Below, one piece after another: positions 54,162 to 62,946 of a stretch of DNA of 64,000 bases. The DNA comes from Nonomuraea helvata. GTDB taxonomy: Bacteria > Actinomycetota > Actinomycetes > Streptosporangiales > Streptosporangiaceae. Position 1 is the stretch's first letter. Each line of letters starts with the position of its first letter. A program made the position numbers and the translations under genes. Under the pieces are notes generated by a model that was not told where the DNA came from, did not search any database, and was given only the letters and a program-made list of their open reading frames with translations. The DNA lies in NCBI RefSeq assembly GCF_039535785.1, contig NZ_BAAAXV010000001.1, forward strand, positions 1,922,001 through 1,986,000. The letters are read 5' to 3'.

Positions 54162-54817
54162 TCGACGTCAGGGACCTGGTCGTCTCGTACGGCACCGCGA
54201 CCGCGCTCGACCGCGTCACGCTCACCGTACGGCGGGGCGAGATGGTCGCCCTGCTCGGCCCGAACGGCGCGGGCAAGTCGACACTGGCCAACACGCTCGC
54301 GGGGCTGGTCCAGCCGGCCTCGGGCACGGTCGAGATCGGGGGCAGGCTGGCGCTCATCCCGGAGGGCCGCCAACTTTTTCCTGATTTGTCGGTCGCGGAC
54401 AACCTGGCCCTGGGCGGATGGCGCTCGGGCGAGCGCGACCCCTCGTACGTCTACGACCTGCTCCCCCGGCTGGCCGGGCTGGCCGGCCGGCGGGCGGGGG
54501 TGCTGTCCGGGGGCGAGCAGCAGATGGTGGCGTTCGGGCGGGCCATGATGTCGCGCCCGTCCGTGCTGGTGGTGGACGAGCTGTCGCTGGGGCTCGCGCC
54601 CAACGTGACCGCCGACCTGGCCGGGCACCTCGCCGAGCTGAACCGGGAACAGGGGCTGACCGTGCTGCTCATCGAGCAGAACGCGCGGCTGGCGTTCGAG
54701 CTGTGCGGGCGGGCGTACGTGCTGGAGTCCTCCCGCGTGGTGGCCGAGGGCGAGTGCGCGGAGCTGGCCGGCGACCCGCGGGTGGCGGGCGCGTACCTGG
54801 GCGGGGCGATCACATGA
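54158..54817 (+). CDS. livF: Branched-chain-type ABC ATPase LivF
   Basis: A 219-residue ATPase: Walker A GPNGAGKST at 34-42, signature LSGGEQQMVAFGRAMM, Walker B LVVDELSLGLAP and IEQNARLAF near the switch region, the usual LivF features. ATGA overlaps join it to livG and livH. Confidence 0.93.
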   Translation: MIDVRDLVVSYGTATALDRVTLTVRRGEMVALLGPNGAGKSTLANTLAGLVQPASGTVEIGGRLALIPEGRQLFPDLSVADNLALGGWRSGERDPSYVYDLLPRLAGLAGRRAGVLSGGEQQMVAFGRAMMSRPSVLVVDELSLGLAPNVTADLAGHLAELNREQGLTVLLIEQNARLAFELCGRAYVLESSRVVAEGECAELAGDPRVAGAYLGGAIT

Positions 54818-55674
54818 GCGCCTTCCTCACGTACCTGCTGAACGGGCTAGCCGTCGGCTGCGCGATCGCGCTCGTCTCCGGCGGCCTGGTCGTCATCCAC
54901 CGGGTCACGGGTGTGGTGAACTTCGCGCAGGGCACGTTCGCGGTCGTGGCGGGGCTGTGCACGTCCTCACTGCTCGGGCTCGGGCTGCCGCACGGGCTGA
55001 GCGAGGTGGCCGCCGCCCTGGTCGCGGCGCTCGCGGGCCTGCTGACCGGGCTCGCCGCCATCGGCAGGCGGGGCACCACGCCGCTGTCGTCCCTGATCGT
55101 CACGCTCGGCGTGGGCGTGCTCGCGTACGCCGTCGAGATCGTCCTGTGGGGCGACCAGCCGCGTTCGGCGCCCGGCCTCGCGGGCTCGGTGACCGTGGCG
55201 GGCGCGCGGATCCAGACGCAGTACCTGCTGGTCATCGGCGTGACGGCGGCCACGTTCGCGCTGCTCGCGCTCTTCTTCGGGCGCACCTACCTGGGCAAGG
55301 CGCTGACGGCGTGCGCGTCCAACCCGTACGCCGCCCGCGTCGTCGGCATCGACACGCGGCTGATGGGGCTGATGGCGTTCGCGCTGGGCGGGCTGCTCGG
55401 CGGGGTCGCCGGGGTGCTGGTGACGCCGCTGCGGCCGATCTCGTTCGACACCGACGTGACGCTCATCGTGAACGCCTTCGCCGCTGCCGTCTTCGGCGCG
55501 CTCACCCGGCCCGTGATCACACTGGCCGGCGCGCTGCTGCTGGGCGTGGCCGAGACCATGGCCGCGGGGTACGGCTACGGGTCGCACCAACTGGAGGTGG
55601 CGCTGGGTCTCATGATCGTCGTGATGATCGTACAGGTGAGCCGGCGCCCGGCCGTCTCGCAGGAGCCGACGTGA
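54814..55674 (+). CDS. livH: Branched-chain-type ABC permease LivH
   Basis: A 286-residue permease with about eight hydrophobic segments. NGLAVGCAIALVSGGLVVIH, VVNFAQGTFAVVAG and the late motif GVDTR-like RVVGIDTRLMGLMAFALGG are characteristic of LivH. Its stop overlaps the GTG of livM. Confidence 0.92.
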   Translation: MSAFLTYLLNGLAVGCAIALVSGGLVVIHRVTGVVNFAQGTFAVVAGLCTSSLLGLGLPHGLSEVAAALVAALAGLLTGLAAIGRRGTTPLSSLIVTLGVGVLAYAVEIVLWGDQPRSAPGLAGSVTVAGARIQTQYLLVIGVTAATFALLALFFGRTYLGKALTACASNPYAARVVGIDTRLMGLMAFALGGLLGGVAGVLVTPLRPISFDTDVTLIVNAFAAAVFGALTRPVITLAGALLLGVAETMAAGYGYGSHQLEVALGLMIVVMIVQVSRRPAVSQEPT

Positions 55675-56648
55675 TCCGCGCGGCGGCCGGGCTGCTGGTC
55701 GCGGCCGTGACGCTGGCGCTGCCCGCGGTGCTCGACGACAGCGCGCTGGCCGTGTACATCCTGCTCGGGCTGGCCGCGATGGTCACCGTCGGGGTGTCGC
55801 TGCTCATGGGGTACGCCGGACAGGTCTCCCTGGGCCAGGGCGCCTTCTACGCCATCGGCGCCTACACCGCCGCGCTGCTGTCACTCCATGGCGTGCCGCC
55901 GCTGGCGGGCCTGGTCGCCGCCCCCGTCGCGGCGGCCGGGTCGGCGCTGGTGATCGGCGTGCCGCTGCTGCGGCTGCGCGGGCACCATCTGGCGTTCGCC
56001 ACGCTGGCCGTGCAGCTCATCCTGCTCTCCCTGGCCGGGCAGTTGGAGATCACCGGCGGGGACATCGGGCTGCAGGCGATCCCGCAGTTCGCGATCGGCT
56101 CGTTCGAGGCGGGCTCCGCGGCCGCGTACGCGTACATGACCTGGGCGGGGCTGGCGCTCGTGATGCTGGTGACGCGGAACGTCATCGACTCCCGGCCGGG
56201 CCGCGCCCTGCGCGCGCTGGCCACCAGCGAGACCGCCGCCGCGTCCTCGGGGATCCCCGTCGGGCGGTACAAGCTGGTGGTGTTCGCGCTGTCGGCGGCG
56301 TTCGCGGGGCTGGCCGGCGGGATCTACTGCTTCTACACCGGGTACGTGGCGCCGGGGTCGTTCCCCGTGCTCATCTCGATCCAGTACATCGTGATGGCCG
56401 TCGTCGGGGGGCTCGGCACGATCTGGGGCGCGGTGGTGGGGGCGGCCGCGATCACGCTGCTCGTGCAGGGGCTGAACAGCCTGGCCGCGGTGCCGGGGAT
56501 GCCGTCGTCCGCGCCCAGTGTGCTGTCGTACGCCGTGTACGCGCTCGTGCTGATCCTGGTCGTGCTCTTCCTGCCGCACGGCCTGCTGCCCGCACTCTCG
56601 GGACGCCTCTCCCGGAAGCGGGACGCCTCGCCCGTGGAAACCCGCTGA
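55671..56648 (+). CDS. livM: Branched-chain-type ABC permease LivM
   Basis: A 325-residue permease from a GTG overlapping livH. LLMGYAGQVSLGQGAFYAIG, then RLRGHHLAFATLAVQLI and the EAA-like GIPVGRYKLVVFALSAAFAG are the hallmarks of LivM. It completes the importer; no further gene follows in this direction. Confidence 0.92.
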   Translation: MIRAAAGLLVAAVTLALPAVLDDSALAVYILLGLAAMVTVGVSLLMGYAGQVSLGQGAFYAIGAYTAALLSLHGVPPLAGLVAAPVAAAGSALVIGVPLLRLRGHHLAFATLAVQLILLSLAGQLEITGGDIGLQAIPQFAIGSFEAGSAAAYAYMTWAGLALVMLVTRNVIDSRPGRALRALATSETAAASSGIPVGRYKLVVFALSAAFAGLAGGIYCFYTGYVAPGSFPVLISIQYIVMAVVGGLGTIWGAVVGAAAITLLVQGLNSLAAVPGMPSSAPSVLSYAVYALVLILVVLFLPHGLLPALSGRLSRKRDASPVETR

Positions 56649-56658
56649 TCGTCGCCGG

Positions 56659-57075
56659 TTACCGCTCGCCCCCCGGGTCCAGGACAGGTTTCACGTCCAG
56701 GACCGGCGTGCCGTCGAGTGCCTCGAGATTCCGCACGCGCAGCCGCAACCCGTCGATCGAGACGACCTCCACGCGGTGCAGCCCTATGGGGTTCGGCCGG
56801 TGCGGCGAGCGGGTGCTGAACACCCCCTGTTCCGGCCGGCTGAGGTCGCCGCGCGGATGGACGGTGAGCACGTCGCGGCGCGCGCGATCAAGCCAGGTCA
56901 GCACGAGGACCTCGGTTCCTGGCCGCAGGCCCTGGATGCCGTCGCGCACTCGTTCCTCGAACACCAACCAGGCTTCCGGAGAGCCCTCATCGCCCTGCAA
57001 CGGAGCTGTGCCGGCATTCGTCAGGGGTGATTCGACCCGACCGATCGGCTCCAGCCATAACCCTGCTTCAGTCAC
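56659..57075 (-). CDS. trmO: tRNA (N6-threonylcarbamoyladenosine37-N6)-methyltransferase TrmO
   Basis: A 138-residue TsaA/YaeB-like protein from the GTG at 57075, which has a perfect GGAGGAA seven bases upstream. Conserved features: LEPIGRVESPL at the start, RGDLSRPEQGVFSTRSPHRP and NPIGLHRVEV, with the DVKP motif near the end (VLDVKPVLDP). TrmO methylates t6A37 in tRNA for Thr-ACY using S-adenosylmethionine. It is shorter than enterobacterial TrmO because the C-terminal domain is missing, as in many actinobacteria. Confidence 0.85.
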   Translation of the reverse strand: MTEAGLWLEPIGRVESPLTNAGTAPLQGDEGSPEAWLVFEERVRDGIQGLRPGTEVLVLTWLDRARRDVLTVHPRGDLSRPEQGVFSTRSPHRPNPIGLHRVEVVSIDGLRLRVRNLEALDGTPVLDVKPVLDPGGER

Positions 57076-57382
57076 GTTTCCTCCGCCGTACCGAGATGTC
57101 GTACAGGCCAGCAGAGCCATGAGCGTAGCCGAGATCAATGGGCCACGCGGACCGCCTCCGCCGCGGGAACGCCGACTGGCACCTCCCGTGCCTGGCCCGC
57201 GTAGCGCCCGACCAGCACCTGCTGGGCGTCATCGAGCCGCACGTGGGCAGCCACGAGCCCGCCCCGCTGCCGAAACGGGCAGCACCGGGAAGCAGTACAC
57301 CCTGTCATATTGACGATCGGAGCCAGCTCGGCGCTGGGTCCCCGAGCGTTGGCTTGAGCGGATGGGGTCCGCCAAGTCGAGG
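57076..57382. other. Gap without a clear gene
   Basis: About 300 bp. A minus-strand frame ending at 57135 (LVAAHVRLDDAQQVLVGRYA) has actinomycete codon bias and may be the tail of a lost gene, but I do not recognise it and it has no start. The promoter of trmO lies at the left side. Confidence 0.4.
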
Positions 57383-58288
57383 TCATTGCCGGCGGCGACG
57401 ATCGAGGGTCGAGGCGTCGTTGTCCGTGCGGGCATCGTTGAGCACCGGCGCCCAACCCAGTCGCTCGGCCAGCTCTCGGGGTGTCTCGTGAGGGTCGCTC
57501 TGGAGATCTGGGTCGGCGCCGTAGCGGAGAAGCACCGCGACGACATCCAGCCGTGGCGTCAGCAGTGCGCCGTGCAGTGGTGACCACCCGACGGCGTCGG
57601 CCGGTCCGTTGACAGCGGCTCCTGCCGCAAGTAGCGCCTCCACAATCTCGACCGGCCCGCCGAGGGCCGCAAACAGCGGATACGTGCCCCCCAATCGAGC
57701 TTGAGCGTCGGCTCCGGCGTCGAGCAGGCGCCGGACCAGATCAACGTCCTTCCATTCGATGGCCCGGAACAGCATGGGATCCGTAACGGCAGACAGCGGG
57801 CGCGGCCCATCTGGGTGAGGATCGTAGCGATCGATGATGAGCTGAAGATCGCCCCAGTCGCCGCCGTAGACCATGTCTTCAGCGGCACCAGGCTCGCGAC
57901 TGTGCGCCAGCTCGTTGTACTTGTCCCAGGCGAAGAACACGTCACCGGGACCAAGGTGGGACCAAGGCAGGCGTCCCCATATCTCGTCGTCGAGGACTGT
58001 GCGCACTCTCAGGATGAGGTAGTAGTCGGAGTCGTCTCCATTGACGCGCGGCAAGTTGCAGTTGAGCGGGTCAGCGAGAGCAGCATGTCTACCCTCGTGC
58101 CGCACCACCACCGTGCGGTGAAGCGACACTCCGTTTGCCCCGTAGTAGAACCGATCGCCAGGTTCACCGACGATGAGGGCGCGCCAGTCGGTCCCCAACC
58201 ACTCGCCGTCGGCGTCACGGGCAGGCAGCGGCACGTCGAAGTACGCGACCGTGTCCCGACTGGCCGAGGCGCCACCGGACACTGCCAT
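57383..58288 (-). CDS. Ankyrin-repeat protein
   Basis: About 301 residues from the ATG at 58288; no good ribosome-binding site is seen, and an ATG at 58342 is an alternative. The N-terminal 150 residues are unrecognised (YFDVPLPARDADGEWLGTDW). The C-terminal half has three to four ankyrin repeats: DLVRRLLDAGADAQARLGG, EIVEALLAAGAAVNGPADAV and DVVAVLLRYGADPDLQSDPH. It is cytoplasmic and probably a protein-binding adaptor. Codon bias is weaker than in its neighbours. Confidence 0.7.
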   Translation of the reverse strand: MAVSGGASASRDTVAYFDVPLPARDADGEWLGTDWRALIVGEPGDRFYYGANGVSLHRTVVVRHEGRHAALADPLNCNLPRVNGDDSDYYLILRVRTVLDDEIWGRLPWSHLGPGDVFFAWDKYNELAHSREPGAAEDMVYGGDWGDLQLIIDRYDPHPDGPRPLSAVTDPMLFRAIEWKDVDLVRRLLDAGADAQARLGGTYPLFAALGGPVEIVEALLAAGAAVNGPADAVGWSPLHGALLTPRLDVVAVLLRYGADPDLQSDPHETPRELAERLGWAPVLNDARTDNDASTLDRRRRQ

Positions 58289-58380
58289 GGTGGCAAATGA
58301 TAGCCCGGCGCATCGAGCACCCGACCAGCCCAAGATCGCCATGAGGATGGACGGACTCCCTCGCCTCTGCTTGCAAAGCA

Positions 58381-58416
58381 CTGAACACACGTTTAGTGTA
58401 TTGAACATGTGTTCAG
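58381..58416. promoter_or_regulatory. TetR operator, nested palindromes with TGTGTTCA half-sites
   Basis: CTGAACACA (58381-58389) and TGTGTTCAG (58408-58416) are perfect inverted arms; within them TGAACA-TG-TGTTCA (58402-58415) forms a tighter palindrome over the start codon of the TetR gene, and GTGTATTGAACA adds a partial copy. This is a textbook autoregulatory site. Confidence 0.7.
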
Positions 58417-59081
58417 CCCATCTGGGAGACGAGGGCTCGGCGGATCTGACCGCCACCGCCAAGATCCGCAATGCCGCCATCGCGCACTTCGCCCGCGACG
58501 GCTTCCAGAAGACCAACCTGCGCGCCATCGCGGCCACGGCAGGGGTGAGCGCCGCCCTGGTCATCCACCACTTCGGCAGCAAAGAACAGCTCCGCAGCGC
58601 CTGCGACGACCATGTGCTGCGCGTCCTGATACGGCGCGCTCACGGCGTCGCCGACCCGGTCACCATTCAGGACATCTCCCGGGAATACGTGTCCGACCCT
58701 GAGGAGTACGGCCGCCACGTGCGGTACATGGCACGCGCGATCGAGGAGGACACGCCCGCGGCCGCCACGTTCGTCAACACGCTGGTGGACGAGTCCGAGC
58801 AGATCCTGCGGGCCGGGATCGCCGACGGCTCGCTGCGCCCGTCCTCGGACGTGCGGGCGCTGGCGGTGCTGAGCGTGCTGATCAGCCTGTCCACCCTGAC
58901 CATGGCGCCGCCACTGACGCGTGCGCTCGGTTACGAGCAGGCCGGTCCTGACGTGCTGCACCGCCTCGGGCTGACCATGCTGGAGCTCTTCACCCACGGC
59001 ATGTACGCGGACGACACCACCCTGAAGGCGGCCCAGGCCGCCTGGGAAGCATCACAGGACTCCCCGAAAAGAGATGAATGA
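58407..59081 (+). CDS. TetR-family regulator
   Basis: A 224-residue regulator: IRNAAIAHFARDGFQKTNLR and AIAATAGVSAALVIHHFGSK make the helix-turn-helix, and a helical ligand domain follows. ATG at 58407 lies inside the operator, so translation starts close to or at the transcript start. The ankyrin gene is divergent and could be a target. A truncated methyltransferase follows directly. Confidence 0.9.
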   Translation: MCSAHLGDEGSADLTATAKIRNAAIAHFARDGFQKTNLRAIAATAGVSAALVIHHFGSKEQLRSACDDHVLRVLIRRAHGVADPVTIQDISREYVSDPEEYGRHVRYMARAIEEDTPAAATFVNTLVDESEQILRAGIADGSLRPSSDVRALAVLSVLISLSTLTMAPPLTRALGYEQAGPDVLHRLGLTMLELFTHGMYADDTTLKAAQAAWEASQDSPKRDE

Positions 59082-59084
59082 CCG

Positions 59085-59432
59085 ATGCCATTCGCCATCC
59101 CGGCTCTGACGCCGTTGCAGGCGAGCCTGTGGCTGACCCTGTGTGGCAGAGCGCTCGACAACCGCCTGTCCCACCCGATCCTCGGCGACACGATGGCCGA
59201 CGAGGTCGTGCGGAAGGTCGGCTACGACTACAAGAGGCTCCGCATCCCGTCGAGCAGCGCCATCTACATCGCCCACCGGGCCAGGAAACTCGACGAGATC
59301 GCCCGGCGCTTCATCGCCCGCCACCCCGACGCGGTCGGCCTGGACCTCGGCGCCGGACCGCTGACGAGCGCCATGCCATGTCCACGGTCCGAGGTTCGCG
59401 CTCACTTTCTCGGCGGTGGGCAGCCGCCTTGA
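59085..59432 (+). pseudogene. Truncated class I SAM-dependent O-methyltransferase (PKS-type, Tcmp/LCM family)
   Basis: The first 90 residues are typical of the LCM/PKS O-methyltransferase family: TPLQASLWLTLCGRALDNRL, HPILGDTMADEVVRKVGYDY, ARRFIARHPDAVGLDLGAG, the last being the SAM-binding motif I. Immediately after GAG the similarity ends; the frame runs on for 25 codons into the antisense of the histidine kinase gene. About two thirds of the enzyme is missing, so it is inactive. The gene begins 3 bp after the TetR stop and was probably its regulated partner. Confidence 0.8.
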
Positions 59433-60574
59433 AGCGGGAACGCGATCTCCACCAGGAGTCCTCCAGCAGGAGCGGCGTGGGCGGTGATGACCGCGTTGTG
59501 GGCCGAGGCGATGGCCTGAACGATGGACAGGCCGAGGCCGTGGTGCCCGTCGTCGTACGTCGTCCGCTCGGTCCTGAGTCGCTGGAACGGCGCGAACAAT
59601 CGCTGGATCTCCCCTTGCGGGATAACCGGCCCGGTGTTGGAGATCGACAGTAGAGCCCGCCCATCCCGAACCCCGGTCGAGACGTTCACCCGGCCGTCCG
59701 GCACGTTGTAGTACACGGCGTTGTCCACAAGGTTGGCGACAAGTCGTTCGATCTGGGCCGGATCGCCCGAAGCGGGCGCGGACTTTAGCACCGCCTCGAT
59801 CCAGGAAGGCGAGGTGTGCAGCACCCGCCGGACGACAGCGGCCAGGTCGAAGTGCTCTTGCCGGTCCAGCCCGCGCTCGCTGTTGGCAAGCATGAGCAGC
59901 GCTTCCAGCCGACGGCCCTGGTCCATGCTGAGCGCGAGCAGTCGTTCGGTCATGGCACGGTACGACGCCAGCGTGGCCTCGCCATCGGTCAGTGTCTCCT
60001 CCAGCAACGCGCGTTCGAGGGTCAGCGGCGTGCGAAGTTCGTGCGCGGCGTTGGCGACGAAGTGCTTTTGCGCGTCGAACGCCGACTCCAGCCGAGCCAG
60101 CAGCCCATCCACGGTGTCGGCCAGGTCCTTCAGCTCGTCGTGGGGCGTCTGGACCGAAAGCCGCTCGTGCAGGTTTCGGGCGGAAATCTCCCGAACGGTG
60201 GCCGCCATCGCCGCCATGGGCCGCAACGCGCGGCCCGCGACGAACCAGCCCAGCGCCACCGAGAAGACTCCCATGATGGCCAGTGCGATCCCCGACTGGA
60301 CCAGCAGCTCATGCAGGATGCCCTCGCGCTGGCGGGCCCCCTGTGCCCAAAGCTCGCGGGCGATCCCGGGCAGGCTGGGCAGTCGGTCGCTGTTGTACGA
60401 GACGTCGCCTTGCTGTGGCCCGCCGAACTGTCCCGTGCCGTAGAAAACTCCTGCGGCATGGCTGACCAGCAGATATGTGATGCCGAGCAGGATCGCGCCC
60501 GAAACGGCGAAAACCGAGCTGTACAACAGGGTCAATCGCAGGCGCAGGCGCATGGTGAGGGCGAGCAGGCGCAT
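59402..60574 (-). CDS. Sensor histidine kinase
   Basis: A 390-residue two-component sensor. Two membrane helices (about 15-38 and 95-114) flank a short extracellular loop; HAMP follows, then HisKA with phospho-acceptor H178 in AAHELRTPLT and an HATPase domain with N-box LVANLVDNAVYY and G-box HHGLGLSIVQAIAS. Lies 3 bp after its response regulator gene. It probably senses an envelope signal and controls the divergent export operon. Confidence 0.93.
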   Translation of the reverse strand: MRLLALTMRLRLRLTLLYSSVFAVSGAILLGITYLLVSHAAGVFYGTGQFGGPQQGDVSYNSDRLPSLPGIARELWAQGARQREGILHELLVQSGIALAIMGVFSVALGWFVAGRALRPMAAMAATVREISARNLHERLSVQTPHDELKDLADTVDGLLARLESAFDAQKHFVANAAHELRTPLTLERALLEETLTDGEATLASYRAMTERLLALSMDQGRRLEALLMLANSERGLDRQEHFDLAAVVRRVLHTSPSWIEAVLKSAPASGDPAQIERLVANLVDNAVYYNVPDGRVNVSTGVRDGRALLSISNTGPVIPQGEIQRLFAPFQRLRTERTTYDDGHHGLGLSIVQAIASAHNAVITAHAAPAGGLLVEIAFPLQGGCPPPRK

Positions 60575-60577
60575 GGC

Positions 60578-61231
60578 TCAGATCCGATACCCGCTCCGGG
60601 GCACGGTCTCGATCAGCGGCGGATCGCCCAGTTTGGCCCGCAGCCGGTTGATCGTCGCCTTGACTGTCGTGGTGAACGGATCGGCCGCCTCGTCCCACAC
60701 CCGTTCGAGCAGTTCCTCGGAGGAAACGACGCGGCCCCGCGCGGCCAGCAGGTACTCGAGTACCGCCAGTTCCTTGGGGGTGAGCGCCAGCCGCAACCCG
60801 GCTCGGGTGGCGATCCGCTGCCCCGAGTCGAGCCGAAGATCGCCGTTGGTCAGGACGGGCGGCACCGGCGGCTGCGCGCGCCGGGCCAGTGCTCGGATCC
60901 GCGCCACCAGCTCCGCGTACGCGAAGGGCTTGGCCAGATAGTCGTCGGCCCCCAGACTCAACCCCTCGACACGGTCGGCGAGCGTGCCCGACGCCGTCAG
61001 CATGAGCACGCGCGAGGGGACCCCGCGGGAGATCAGCCTGTCGCACACCTCGTCCCCGTGGATCCCCGGCAGGTCGCGGTCGAGCACGACGACGTCGTAC
61101 GAGGTCAGCTCGGCGCGTTCGAGCGCGGCGGCGCCGTCGTGGACGACGTCGATCGCCATCCCCTCACGACGCAGCACCCGTGCCACCGATTCCGCCAGTT
61201 CGAGATGGTCCTCGACGACCAGCACCCTCAT
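60578..61231 (-). CDS. OmpR-family response regulator
   Basis: A 217-residue regulator: receiver with acidic pocket VVEDH (7-8) and phospho-acceptor D51 in VVVLDRDLPG, conserved Thr/Lys in MLTASG and YLAKPFAYAELVAR. The C-terminal winged helix has LTPKELAVLEYLLAARGRVV and TVKATINRLRAKLGDP. Direct repeats of GTCACA in the divergent promoter region (61258-61274) are the expected binding sites. Confidence 0.95.
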   Translation of the reverse strand: MRVLVVEDHLELAESVARVLRREGMAIDVVHDGAAALERAELTSYDVVVLDRDLPGIHGDEVCDRLISRGVPSRVLMLTASGTLADRVEGLSLGADDYLAKPFAYAELVARIRALARRAQPPVPPVLTNGDLRLDSGQRIATRAGLRLALTPKELAVLEYLLAARGRVVSSEELLERVWDEAADPFTTTVKATINRLRAKLGDPPLIETVPRSGYRI

Positions 61232-61257
61232 AAACGGCGAGCATACGTGCCGGCGCG

Positions 61258-61296
61258 GTCACACCTGGGTCACAGAATCACGGACCGGGCTGTGAC
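61258..61296. promoter_or_regulatory. Response-regulator boxes between divergent operons
   Basis: GTCACA at 61258-61263 and again at 61269-61274, exactly 11 bp apart, as OmpR-family dimers require; an inverted copy TGTGAC lies at 61291-61296. The site is shared by the two-component operon and the lipoprotein/export operon. Confidence 0.6.
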
Positions 61297-61342
61297 CAGC
61301 TGATCCGTACAAACAAGTCCTGACACGAAAGGACCTGACCTC

Positions 61343-61834
61343 ATGACGAGACGAATCATCATGATCGCGATCCTCGGGCTGGGACTGGCTGCCTGCGGCG
61401 GCGATCCTCAGGCAGCGACGCGAGCCCCCTCGCCCTCGGTCGACGAGAACACGGCCAAACTGGTGAAGTACGCGCAGTGCATGCGCCAGAACGGGGTCCC
61501 CGAGTTCCCCGACCCGGTCAACGGCAAGCTGGAGCTCAAATACGGTGGGGACAAAGCGCTCGACATCAACACGCCGCAGTTCAAGTCCGCGCAGGAGGCC
61601 TGCAAGTCGCTCGCCCCGGCCGGTACCCAGAGCGGGCCGGCCGATGGCCAGCAGGTGCAGCAGATGCTGAAGTTCGCCAACTGCATGCGCGAGAACGGGG
61701 TCAAGAACTTCCCAGACCCCAAGGACGGCAACCTCATGATCGACGGCGTCGACCCCAACACGCCTCAGTTCAAAGCCGCGATGCAGACGTGCCGCAAGTT
61801 CATGCCGGGCGGCGGACCTGCGGGTGGCCAATGA
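61343..61834 (+). CDS. Small lipoprotein with an internal duplication
   Basis: A 163-residue protein with lipobox LAAC at about 15-18. Two homologous halves: YAQCMRQNGVPEFPDPVNGK and FANCMRENGVKNFPDPKDGN, each with a CMR(Q/E)NGV motif and followed by NTPQFKxA and a second Cys. Such proteins occur in actinobacteria beside MacAB-like exporters. The function is unknown; a surface-exposed accessory or cargo-capturing role is an inference. AAAGGA precedes the ATG and its stop overlaps the adaptor start. Confidence 0.82.
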   Translation: MTRRIIMIAILGLGLAACGGDPQAATRAPSPSVDENTAKLVKYAQCMRQNGVPEFPDPVNGKLELKYGGDKALDINTPQFKSAQEACKSLAPAGTQSGPADGQQVQQMLKFANCMRENGVKNFPDPKDGNLMIDGVDPNTPQFKAAMQTCRKFMPGGGPAGGQ

Positions 61835-62946
61835 GCGGACGCAGGCGCGGACGGCTCTTCGCCGGTGTTCTCGTGCTGACCGCGGTGGTGGCGGGGGCGG
61901 CGGTGGTCATCGTCACCGACCCGTTCAAAGCCGAGGAGGGACCACGCGCTGCCGTGGGGACCAGGACGGCTTTCGCGGCAGTGCGCAAAGGGCGGCTGTC
62001 CGCACAGATCAACCAGAGCGGCACATTGTCCTACCTCGCGCAGGCCGACGGCTCGCCGTACTCGATCGTCAATCACGCCACCGGTATCTTCACCTGGCTG
62101 CCGAGTCCCGGCCAGCAGATCAAATGCGGCGCCATGATCTACCGCGTGGGCGACACCCCGGTGGTGTTGCTCTGCGGCCGGGTCCCCCCGTACCGCGACC
62201 TGGCGAACGGCGACAGCGGGCGCGACGTACGCGAGCTGAACAAGAACTTGGTGAGGCTCGGGTACGCCGACGGTAACGGGCTCAAGGCGTCGTCCGACTA
62301 CTTCGGTTGGCGGACCGAGGCCGCACTGGAACGGTTGCAGGACGACCTGGGCGCCGATGAGACCGGCACGCTGGATCTGGGCGAGGCCGTGATCCTGCCT
62401 GGGCCGTTGCGCGTCGGGAAGGTGAACGCCAGGCTGGGCTCCAATGCCGGGATGGGCGCGCCCGTAGCGGAGGCGACCTCGAACGACCACCAGGTGACCG
62501 TGAACCTGAACCCCTCGCAACAATCCGAGGTCAAGGTCGGCAACGCAGCGCAAATCACCCTGCCCGGCAACCGCACCACCGTCGGCGTCGTGCGCCGCAT
62601 CGGCACCGTCGCGAGCGCGGGTACGGGGCAAAGCGGAGGAGTCGGGGCGTCGAACGCGACGATCCCCGTCTACATCAGGCTCAAGCGCCCGAAGGACGCC
62701 CGGGGCCTGGACCACGCCCCGGTCCAGGTGCAGATCACCACCGCCGGGGTCAAGAACGCGCTGATCGTACCGGTCACCGCCCTCGTGGCGCGGGCGGGCG
62801 GCGAGTACGCGGTCGAGACGCGCGACGCCACCGGCGCGCGGCGGCTCGTGCCGATCAGCCTCGGGCTGTTTGACGACGCCAACGGGCTCGTGCAGGTGAA
62901 GGGCGACCTCACACCCGGTCAGCAAGTGGTGGTGCCCGCGACATGA
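61831..62946 (+). CDS. Efflux adaptor (MacA/HlyD-like) with a peptidoglycan-binding domain
   Basis: A 371-residue protein: one N-terminal membrane anchor ([20 protein letters not shown]), a lipoyl/barrel-like region ([36 protein letters not shown]) interrupted by a peptidoglycan-binding domain ([35 protein letters not shown]), and a C-terminal beta-barrel ([20 protein letters not shown]). It links the exporter below to the cell wall. ATGA overlaps on both sides show coupling to lipoprotein and ATPase. Confidence 0.88.
   Translation: MSGRRRGRLFAGVLVLTAVVAGAAVVIVTDPFKAEEGPRAAVGTRTAFAAVRKGRLSAQINQSGTLSYLAQADGSPYSIVNHATGIFTWLPSPGQQIKCGAMIYRVGDTPVVLLCGRVPPYRDLANGDSGRDVRELNKNLVRLGYADGNGLKASSDYFGWRTEAALERLQDDLGADETGTLDLGEAVILPGPLRVGKVNARLGSNAGMGAPVAEATSNDHQVTVNLNPSQQSEVKVGNAAQITLPGNRTTVGVVRRIGTVASAGTGQSGGVGASNATIPVYIRLKRPKDARGLDHAPVQVQITTAGVKNALIVPVTALVARAGGEYAVETRDATGARRLVPISLGLFDDANGLVQVKGDLTPGQQVVVPAT

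Noticed and set aside
52160..54817. An 885-codon frame apparently fusing livK, livG and livF
   Set aside because: Only its last third (livF) is in the true frame; the first part is out of frame with livK and livG, whose own frames are complete.
54811..54830. Third copy of the TGAGCGCCT repeat
   Set aside because: The match covers only the start of livH and no other part of the repeat; chance similarity.
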